From Proteus vulgaris (lineage in GTDB: Bacteria > Pseudomonadota > Gammaproteobacteria > Enterobacterales > Enterobacteriaceae), in NCBI RefSeq assembly GCF_016239305.1, contig NZ_JAEHOQ010000004.1, forward strand, positions 62,001 to 126,000: a stretch of 64,000 nt of DNA, written 5' to 3'. The position numbers were made by a program, and so were the translations under genes. The notes under the pieces were generated by a model. The model saw only the letters and a list, made by a program, of their open reading frames with translations, was not told the DNA's origin and ran no database searches. Below, piece after piece: positions 31,598 through 37,795 of this stretch (position 1 is the first letter of the stretch; each line of letters starts with the position of its first letter).

Positions 31598-32335
31598 TTA
31601 ATTAAATGCTTGTTGGCAATAAAACTCATTGCCAACTTTTTTTGCTTCTTCACATGCTTGATTCATTAATTCACCAGCTTTTTGTTTGTTTGGCTCGATA
31701 ATATGATATTGGCCAGAGAACATAAAAGAAGCCATTGCTTGAGCAAATCCTTCAAAAGTCATTTCGTTAGCTTTTACAAACCACATATTGGCTTTTTCTG
31801 TATCTACAGGTACATTACCAACACCACTATAGATAAGCCCTAACCAAATTGGAGCGTAAACAAGCTCTTGTTGATGAGTCGCGGCGGCTTCTTCTAATAA
31901 TATAATCGCTTTTTTGTGATCTGTTTCACCAGATAATGGCGCAATGAGAGCGGTTGCTAAACTTATTTTACCTCTTATGCTTCCTTTGTTTACCGCGAGA
32001 GTAGCTAATTTCTTTGCTTCGATATAATTATTTTTAAAATAAGGATCGGCATTAAATAAGTAGATATCAGCAAGCAGTGCGTAGGCATCAGCATAATCAT
32101 TTTTTATCGCTTCATTTGCCCACAGTTGTGCATTAAGAAGGTTTTTTTCTACGCCCGTTCCCATCAAATACATTTCGGCTAACTGATATTGAGCTTGTGC
32201 ATTATGGTTTAGTGCTTCTTTACGAGTATCTTCAAATTTTCTTTTATCTTGTTCTTCAAAATTAGCGTGTAAAGAAAACGAACAAAAAAGTGTAAATAGA
32301 CTGATAAAGGTCGAAATATATTTAATAAATGTCAT
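31598..32335 (-). CDS. Secreted SEL1-repeat (TPR-like) protein
   Basis: A 245-residue protein when started at the ATG at 32335, which begins a signal peptide (TFISLFTLFCSFSLHA). SEL1-type repeats follow: AQYQLAEMYLMGTGVEKN, ADAYALLADIYLF, and APIWLGLIYSGVGNVPVDTEKA. It has conserved-looking Cys near the C-terminus (QACEEAKK and YCQQAFN). SEL1 proteins usually act as protein-interaction scaffolds. Its target is unknown. It is divergent from murQ. Confidence 0.7.
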   Translation of the reverse strand: MTFIKYISTFISLFTLFCSFSLHANFEEQDKRKFEDTRKEALNHNAQAQYQLAEMYLMGTGVEKNLLNAQLWANEAIKNDYADAYALLADIYLFNADPYFKNNYIEAKKLATLAVNKGSIRGKISLATALIAPLSGETDHKKAIILLEEAAATHQQELVYAPIWLGLIYSGVGNVPVDTEKANMWFVKANEMTFEGFAQAMASFMFSGQYHIIEPNKQKAGELMNQACEEAKKVGNEFYCQQAFN

Positions 32336-32443
32336 GTAGAGTGCCGTTTGTAATGATTTTGAAAATCTTACCAATAATAATGGTATAAAAGCAGTTAATT
32401 TCTTCGACTTAATCATATGAATAATAATATTGGGAGAGCCAAA

Positions 32444-33343
32444 ATGGCTATTGATCTTAGCAATCTGGTGACTGAAAGTAGGAATCATGACAGTGAGAAT
32501 ATCGATACGCTTTCAACGTTGGATATGCTAAGTGTCATTAATAATGAAGATAAAAAAGTGCCATTTGCGATAGAAAAAGTGCTACCTGCAATTGCACAAC
32601 TCGTTGATAAAGTTGCTATTGCATTTACACAGGGTGGACGCCTTATTTATTGTGGTGCGGGGACTTCAGGGCGATTAGGGATTTTAGATGCTAGTGAATG
32701 CCCGCCAACCTACGGTACTCCTCATGAAATGGTGATTGGTTTAATTGCGGGTGGGCATAAAGCGATTTTACAAGCTGTCGAGAATGCAGAAGATAATACG
32801 CAATTGGGTGAAGAGGATTTACGCCAACATAATTTTAATGAGCAAGATATTTTAGTGGGTATTGCAGCAAGTGGCAGAACGCCTTATGTGATAGGCGCTT
32901 TACAGTATGCAAAATCACTCGGAGCGATAACGGGAGCGATTAGTTGTAATCCTGAAAGCCCGATAGCCAAACTTGCTGATATTGCTATTACACCGATTGT
33001 GGGTGCAGAAGTGATAACCGGATCATCACGTATGAAGGCGGGTACAGCACAAAAACTTATCTTAAATATGATAACCACAGGTGCGATGATAAAAATTGGC
33101 AAGGTATTTGGTAATTTAATGGTGGATGTTGAAGCAACCAATGCCAAATTGGTTGAGCGCCAAATTCGTATTGTAATGCAAGCCACAGAATGTGAACGAG
33201 CTACGGCTGAACAAGCTCTATCACAATGCCAACGCCATTGTAAAACGGCTATTTTGATGATTTTAGCGGGCGTAGATGCACAACGAGCGATACAGATGTT
33301 GGCTCAAAATAAAGGATTTATTAGACAAGCACTGGCTAACTGA
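32444..33343 (+). CDS. murQ: N-acetylmuramic acid 6-phosphate etherase
   Basis: A 299-residue SIS-domain lyase that converts MurNAc-6-phosphate to GlcNAc-6-phosphate and D-lactate in cell-wall recycling. I choose the ATG at 32444 with GGGAG upstream rather than 32417. Motifs: [57 protein letters not shown]. No murP permease is adjacent, unlike in E. coli. Confidence 0.95.
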   Translation: MAIDLSNLVTESRNHDSENIDTLSTLDMLSVINNEDKKVPFAIEKVLPAIAQLVDKVAIAFTQGGRLIYCGAGTSGRLGILDASECPPTYGTPHEMVIGLIAGGHKAILQAVENAEDNTQLGEEDLRQHNFNEQDILVGIAASGRTPYVIGALQYAKSLGAITGAISCNPESPIAKLADIAITPIVGAEVITGSSRMKAGTAQKLILNMITTGAMIKIGKVFGNLMVDVEATNAKLVERQIRIVMQATECERATAEQALSQCQRHCKTAILMILAGVDAQRAIQMLAQNKGFIRQALAN

Positions 33344-33523
33344 CCGTTATACAGACTTGATTTTAAGCTGGGTGATAAATGCTATCTCCACATTATCTTG
33401 GTGTGTTATTCGTCGCAACGTTAAGCTCAGGTGAACAGATCTCTGTTGGAGTCTTGGCTCAGAATCGGCAAGGCGTTTTTCCCGTTCTGTAAAACGCATA
33501 GACGAGTACTCAACTTGCATTTC

Positions 33524-33545
33524 ACACTTTTACGCGTAAAAGTGT
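33524..33545. repeat. Perfect 22-bp palindrome
   Basis: The left arm ACACTTTTACG is directly followed by its exact complement CGTAAAAGTGT, with no spacer. It directly precedes the decamer repeats. It could be an operator or a recombinase site, since there is no T-run to make it a terminator. Confidence 0.6.
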
Positions 33546-33547
33546 AA

Positions 33548-33583
33548 TTTGGTGTCCTTTGGTGTCCTTTGGTGTCCTTTGGT
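33548..33583. repeat. Tandem decamer repeat TTTGGTGTCC, 3.6 copies
   Basis: TTTGGTGTCC occurs at 33548-33557, 33558-33567 and 33568-33577, then a partial TTTGGT at 33578-33583. Ten-base phasing places each copy on one face of the helix, as for protein-binding direct repeats such as integrase arm sites. Confidence 0.7.
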
Positions 33584-33668
33584 ATTCAGGGATCCACATC
33601 ATCACCTTGGCCAATGTGCAAACTAAACCTAAAAGTAGGATATAAATCCAATTATATTGAGTAAAATA

Positions 33669-33761
33669 GGAATATAGTCCCATATTTAACTTGTTGGAGT
33701 TGCTTGGACTTCAAAGTTGGACTATATTCCTAGTAATGATTAAATAATGGGATTATAGTCC
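33669..33761 (+). promoter_or_regulatory. Three operator palindromes upstream of the second hip module
   Basis: GGAATATAGTCC (33669-33680), GGACTATATTCC (33719-33730, the exact complement of the first) and GGATTATAGTCC (33750-33761) share the near-palindrome GGA-N-TATAGTCC. The last lies 14 bp before the start of the XRE antitoxin gene. They differ from the sites of hipBA 1, so the two modules should not cross-regulate. Confidence 0.75.
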
Positions 33762-33775
33762 TATGGATTGGTGAT

Positions 33776-34081
33776 ATGGCTAAGCGTGATTTGCACAATG
33801 TACTGTTTCCAAAGCAGCGCAAAATCCTGACTCATTTTGGTGAAGACTTATTGTTAGCGATGAAACGACGTGGTTTTACAAAAAAGCTGTTGTGTGAACG
33901 TACAGGCTTTGATCATAAAACCGTGAACAAAGTCTTCGCAGGTGATCCGGGCGTTGCCATAGGTACTTACTTAAAAGTGATGGCCGTCCTTGGCATGGAA
34001 AGCAACTTTGCAGAAATGGCCGCCCATGATGAAGTGGGTATTAAGCTGCAAAATATAAAATTGCTGGAAGGTTCAAGATGA
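33776..34081 (+). CDS. XRE-family antitoxin, HipB-like (second module)
   Basis: A 101-residue helix-turn-helix protein. The DNA-binding part is about residues 25-75 (LLLAMKRRGFTKKLLCERTGF, in parts; DHKTVNKVFAG as recognition helix). Its 3' end overlaps the kinase gene by 4 bp (ATGA, 34078-34081), as in antitoxin-toxin pairs. It is not closely similar to the HipB at 15386. Autorepression through the three upstream palindromes is inferred. Confidence 0.8.
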   Translation: MAKRDLHNVLFPKQRKILTHFGEDLLLAMKRRGFTKKLLCERTGFDHKTVNKVFAGDPGVAIGTYLKVMAVLGMESNFAEMAAHDEVGIKLQNIKLLEGSR

Positions 34082-35328
34082 GCCGTACAATCGTCGAAGT
34101 CTATGCTGACTGGCAACCAATTGAAGCGCCTTTGTTAGTTGGGCAGCTTGCTTACAGCGATTCAAGCCGAGGTGGCGTGTTTAGTTTTACCTACGATAAA
34201 ACATTTTTAACCTCAGCCTATCGCTTGCAAATTGATCCAATCCTAACGCTTCACTCCGGTGAACTTTACAACGATGAAGCCGATAAAAACTTTCGTGCAT
34301 TTCTTGATTCATCGCCCGATAGATGGGGACGTATTTTAATGCAACGGCGTGCAGCCATTGAAGCGCGCAAAGGCATTCGAGCAACAAGTCGATTAAACGA
34401 ATTGGATTACTTGTTGGGTGTGCACGACTCTTACCGGATGGGTGGTATTCGATTTAAACGAGTAGGCTCGAATGCTTTTTTGGACGACAATTCTGAATTT
34501 TCTGCGCCGCCAATGACTTCTCTGCGAGAGCTAGAGCACGCAGCCATACAGATTGAAAAAGACGATAACATCGACAGTGACGAGTATTATCGCTGGTTAA
34601 AAATGCTGATTTCTCCAGGCTCATCATTAGGTGGTGCAAGGCCCAAGGCTTGTGTGACAGATGAGCAAGGCCACTTGTGGATTGCCAAGTTTCCCAATTT
34701 AAATGATACCCATGACGTGGGGGCGTGGGAGATGGTCTGTTATGAATTGGCCTTGGCAGCAGGTGTTGACATGTTTCCAAGTGAGATTAGGCAGTTTTCC
34801 TCTGGGTATCATACCTTTTTAACAAAACGGTTTGATCGTGACGGTGAAAAGCGGCTGCATTTTTCATCGGCCATGACACAGCTTCAATACTATGATGGTG
34901 AACAATCTCAAGGTGCCAGTTACTTAGAGATTGCTGAATTTATTTCCAATTGTGGTGCACAAACTGAAGCTGATTTAGCACAGTTATGGCGACGTATCGT
35001 GTTTAATATTGCTGTGTCCAACACGGATGATCACCTGCGTAACCATGGATTTTTATTAACAAAGAATGGTTGGAAGCTATCACCTGCTTATGATTTAAAC
35101 CCGATAGTGGGTAAGCATGGCCTGCATCTGAATATTACCGATGTAGACAACGCCTTAGACTACCAATTAGTATTTGATGTAAAAGACTTCTTCCGACTTT
35201 CGCAAACCCAAGCTACGCAAATTTACGATGAAGTATTAATTGCGGTTAAGCAATGGCAAACCGTTGCTAAGCAGCTAGGGATCAGCCGAGCTGAGCAAGC
35301 CATGAAAAAATCGGCGTTTAACGTTTAA
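34078..35328 (+). CDS. HipA-like serine/threonine kinase toxin (second module)
   Basis: A 416-residue HipA-fold kinase, diverged from hipA at 14072. The Gly/Ser loop is PGSSLGGARPKA (about 180-191, with candidate autophosphorylation Ser182 or Ser183). The catalytic loop is NTDDHLRNHGF (Asp317) and the metal-binding motif is AYDLNP (Asp339). All essential residues are present. Base composition seems richer in GC than the neighbours, suggesting transfer. It sits between murQ and the yicC-side attachment site. Target proteins are unknown. Confidence 0.85.
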   Translation: MSRTIVEVYADWQPIEAPLLVGQLAYSDSSRGGVFSFTYDKTFLTSAYRLQIDPILTLHSGELYNDEADKNFRAFLDSSPDRWGRILMQRRAAIEARKGIRATSRLNELDYLLGVHDSYRMGGIRFKRVGSNAFLDDNSEFSAPPMTSLRELEHAAIQIEKDDNIDSDEYYRWLKMLISPGSSLGGARPKACVTDEQGHLWIAKFPNLNDTHDVGAWEMVCYELALAAGVDMFPSEIRQFSSGYHTFLTKRFDRDGEKRLHFSSAMTQLQYYDGEQSQGASYLEIAEFISNCGAQTEADLAQLWRRIVFNIAVSNTDDHLRNHGFLLTKNGWKLSPAYDLNPIVGKHGLHLNITDVDNALDYQLVFDVKDFFRLSQTQATQIYDEVLIAVKQWQTVAKQLGISRAEQAMKKSAFNV

Positions 35329-35396
35329 TGAGTAAGTGAAACTATACAGGTAGTTGGTAACGGACATCTGCAAAACGATTTGGATGGGAAAAATAA

Positions 35397-35433
35397 AAAA
35401 GCCCTTTATTTACAATAAAATAACAGGGCTTTT
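35397..35433. terminator. Bidirectional terminator, probably the original yicC terminator
   Basis: AAAAGCCCT and AGGGCTTTT form the stem, with further pairing of TTTATT and AATAAA inside. It serves the second hipA-like gene on the plus strand. On the minus strand it would have followed yicC before the satellite inserted at 35463. Confidence 0.75.
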
Positions 35434-35462
35434 AAAGCATTCTTAGATGGGCCAAACACTAT

Positions 35463-35479
35463 TCAATATTTTGGATCTG
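35463..35479. other. Attachment site (distal), 17-bp direct repeat
   Basis: TCAATATTTTGGATCTG is identical to 46497-46513 inside the 3' end of yicC. Read on the minus strand, the left-flank side continues GAA-TAG, so this copy carries the original yicC ending. Confidence 0.9.
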
Positions 35480-35540
35480 ATTATACAAAAACAACCTAAC
35501 GCATTGATAATGCAAAATTTATAATTTTATCTGTCATTTG

Positions 35541-35560
35541 AGGTACACGATAGGGTACAT
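35541..35560. promoter_or_regulatory. Candidate integrase arm-type sites at the distal end
   Basis: AGGTACAC (35541-35548) and AGGGTACAT (35552-35560) are variants of a motif also found at the other end of the element (46331-46382). Occurrence inside both ends is expected for arm-type sites of a tyrosine integrase. Confidence 0.55.
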
Positions 35561-35566
35561 GATTAT

Positions 35567-35601
35567 AAAAATACAATAAGTGCTTAACTTACTGTATTTT
35601 T
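35567..35601 (-). terminator. Terminator after the DUF3800 gene
   Basis: AAAAATACA-A-TAAG pairs with CTTA-C-TGTATTTTT across a 7-nt loop. On the minus strand the stem ends in a run of T. It closes the last gene of the satellite before the attachment site. Confidence 0.65.
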
Positions 35602-35608
35602 ATTGTAT

Positions 35609-36499
35609 TTAGATGAAATTATCCCTGATAAACCTACCTTGGTTATCGAGGTTATCATTCTGCCAGCCTTTATTTATCCTGTAACCTGTAGGCTCAAATT
35701 TCCAGATTCTTATACAATGATGCAAATAATTTTCAGTATCGCCATTGGTTCCTGTGGATTCGAACCAGTTAAATGCCTTTGAACCTCTAGTCTGGGCATC
35801 GATATCTTTAAGCGTATTATAAATATGCTTGGCTAGCTCCAGCTTTATTTTTTGTTTTTTAGTCATTCCTCTACGGTTATTTTCTCTACGTAAATGGAAT
35901 TTATTACCATAATAACCCGCAGCCCCCATCATGAGATCGCAAACCTGTAATCTCATAGAGTGCTTGCTATTTTCATATGTAACATTGAGAGTTATGTCAT
36001 TTCTATTTAGCGTTTGGGGCAGTCTCTCAATGTAATCTTTGAGCTTGGTTTTATGTTTTTCGCTAGAATGACCATCTAACCTTACTAAAATTTCAATACC
36101 ATTAGGATTATCTTTAGGTAAGAATTTCATCCCAAACATATGTTTAATATACTGATAGTAAATTTTGAACTGAACATCTAGTTCTGAGGTGTCAGGAGAG
36201 GGATCTACATGAAATGAACGATCACGAAACATTTGTCTATATTTTATGTTTCTAGTTAGTATGTAATGCTTTAAACAATCAATTAATTCAATATAGTAAC
36301 TTTTGTTTAGTGCAGATACGTTAGACCATTTTACTTCATGAAGTATACCGGAGCGAATTTTTATATTCAGCAAAGCAGTCTGTAAACTGTCAATATCAGA
36401 TTCAAGACCTATTATTCCACCAAAAAAACAATGATATCTATTTGGTGGTGGTGTTCCATGTGTCCATGCTTCATCTGCAAATATTTGATATTTAGCCAT
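35609..36499 (-). CDS. DUF3800 family protein
   Basis: A 296-residue protein starting at the ATG at 36499 (MAKYQIFADEAW) with GGGG 5-9 nt ahead. An early acidic pair (FADEAW) and later VRLDGHSSEKHK, then LQVCDLMMGA, match the DUF3800 pattern, which is thought to adopt an RNase H-like fold with acidic metal-binding residues. DUF3800 genes are common cargo on phages and islands, and some have been linked to defence, but no activity is established. It lies at the far end of the satellite, a typical cargo position. Confidence 0.75.
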   Translation of the reverse strand: MAKYQIFADEAWTHGTPPPNRYHCFFGGIIGLESDIDSLQTALLNIKIRSGILHEVKWSNVSALNKSYYIELIDCLKHYILTRNIKYRQMFRDRSFHVDPSPDTSELDVQFKIYYQYIKHMFGMKFLPKDNPNGIEILVRLDGHSSEKHKTKLKDYIERLPQTLNRNDITLNVTYENSKHSMRLQVCDLMMGAAGYYGNKFHLRRENNRRGMTKKQKIKLELAKHIYNTLKDIDAQTRGSKAFNWFESTGTNGDTENYLHHCIRIWKFEPTGYRINKGWQNDNLDNQGRFIRDNFI

Positions 36500-37136
36500 A
36501 AAAACCCCAAAAAAAAACCCTTTTTCCTTAAAGCGCCGCAAATCATACAATCTGAAGCTTGGGAATCAGGGTTCGTATTTAGTATTAACTAATTTTAAAA
36601 AAAATACAACTATTTTTCGCCTGATTAATAGATAAGGTGATCAATGCTGCATTTTCCTTACCATCTAACACTGAATCTTATTTATACCAGAAATTTGTGA
36701 TAAATGTTGATGTATATGCTCATTTGCTTGATGAGGAAGCTTTTATTTATGCTTATCATAAATTAATTCGTTATTAACTTTAATTAAGAGAAGTAAAATA
36801 AAAACTCACGTAAAATGCACTACTCCGCACCCGCCTGCACAATTTGGATCTAAAAATTATTTCAGTTTGAATTTTTTACAAAACATATCGTGAGAACGCA
36901 TGGTGACTGGGTTCTTTGCGTCAGCATCAAACTGAAATGATTGAAAAGGATTTCAGATTATTTCAGTTTGACGAAAAAAAGAGAGAAGTAAGTAGATTTG
37001 TAATGCCATGAAAATAAAAGAGTTTTCATACTTTACGTGAGAATTATTTTTAATGTAAACCTCACATGAAAAACTGAAATGCCCAATTCATGCGGGTTCA
37101 CAGAAAATTCAAACTGAAATCGAATGAAAAAATAAA
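36500..37136. other. Non-coding region of the satellite with ATTTCAGTTTGA repeats
   Basis: About 640 bp with no credible gene. It contains the dodecamer ATTTCAGTTTGA at 36859-36870 and 36960-36971 (plus) and its complement at 36927-36938 and 37109-37120. A two-mismatch copy is at 37069-37080 and a half copy at 36950-36956. Repeats in both orientations resemble the second replication region (crr) of P4, but that role is inference. Confidence 0.65.
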
Positions 37137-37292
37137 TCAAGAGTGGGGCGGTAACAATGGATGTTTTACTTGTTCTGATATGAGAGCCTGAATAATTTTT
37201 ATTGCATCCTCAGCACTAAATCCAGATAAATTAATCACCATTGAATTTTGGTTCACTTCGACAGAAATAGACGGTGTTGTTTTAAATAACAT
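37137..37292 (-). CDS. Small hypothetical protein of the satellite, 51 residues
   Basis: ATG at 37292 follows AAGGAG at good spacing and overlaps the end of the zinc-finger gene. It encodes 51 residues (MLFKTTPSISVEVNQNSM at the start, LLPPHS at the end), with FSAEDAIKIIQALISEQV as a likely amphipathic helix. No family is recognised. The strong Shine-Dalgarno and the tight overlap argue that it is real. Confidence 0.65.
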   Translation of the reverse strand: MLFKTTPSISVEVNQNSMVINLSGFSAEDAIKIIQALISEQVKHPLLPPHS

Positions 37293-37509
37293 GGCTATTT
37301 TCTCCTTGCTCAATGAAAGAACGTGATTTCGTTGATTTACCGGGAGTAATCACATGTGAAAAAGTAACATCTAAAACAAACGTCATTCCACACTCTAGGT
37401 TATTACAAGAACAATATAATTCAGGGTCATTGTTTTCGCCTTTCATTTTAATGTAATGGATCTTCGCTTTTGTGGAGCATTCAGGGCAGAGGACTTTCAT
37501 TACTTTCAC
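37282..37509 (-). CDS. Ogr/Delta-like zinc-finger transcription activator
   Basis: A 75-residue protein if started at the GTG at 37509, which has AAGGAG at ideal spacing; the ATG at 37500 is an alternative. Cysteines CPEC near the N-terminus and YCSCNNLEC about 20 residues later form the Ogr/Delta zinc finger, followed by GMTFVLDV as in Ogr. Ogr of P2 and Delta of P4 activate late promoters by contacting RNA polymerase alpha. Here it could activate helper or satellite late genes. Confidence 0.8.
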   Translation of the reverse strand: MKVMKVLCPECSTKAKIHYIKMKGENNDPELYCSCNNLECGMTFVLDVTFSHVITPGKSTKSRSFIEQGENSHVI

Positions 37510-37579
37510 GTTATTCTCCTTATCGGGCGTTATGCCTACCAGAAAAAAGCCAATTAAATACATCTCTTGCTATTTTGAT

Positions 37580-37768
37580 GGGTAACACGGGTAACATGGG
37601 TTACAATGTTGAATATAAAGAAATTATTCTGTTACCTAATTAAAAAATAAAAGGGTAACAAGGGTAACAAAGCGGGTATGTTACCCATTGTTACCCATAA
37701 AAAAGTTAAATGGGTAACAACTAAAACCCTTTAAAATCAATCTTGTAACCCAAGTTACCCTTGTTACA
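37580..37768. other. Iteron array, candidate replication origin of the satellite
   Basis: The octamer GGGTAACA or its complement occurs exactly at 37580-37587, 37589-37596, 37653-37660, 37662-37669, 37679-37686, 37689-37696 and 37712-37719. Close variants lie at 37598-37605, 37630-37637, 37744-37751 and 37753-37760, and a partial copy near 37762. Neighbouring copies are spaced 9-10 bp, one helical turn. The array directly follows the primase-helicase gene, as expected for an origin bound by that protein. Confidence 0.8.
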
Positions 37769-37795
37769 TTAAAAAGATAAGAGGGTCAGTTTTTC

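Larger units (their letters stand above)
33344..33668. other. Intergenic region between murQ and the second hip module
   Basis: No credible gene. It contains a perfect 22-bp palindrome at 33524-33545 and a tandem decamer repeat at 33548-33583 (described separately). Composition is less AT-rich near 33400-33500. This looks like the edge of an acquired segment, but no integrase or insertion sequence is recognisable. Confidence 0.5.

Noticed and set aside
33548-33583. CRISPR or coding tandem repeat
   Set aside because: Units are only 10 bp with no spacers and no reading frame continues through them.
37580-37768. CRISPR array
   Set aside because: The repeats are 8 bp, in both orientations and irregularly spaced, and no cas gene is present; iterons explain them better.
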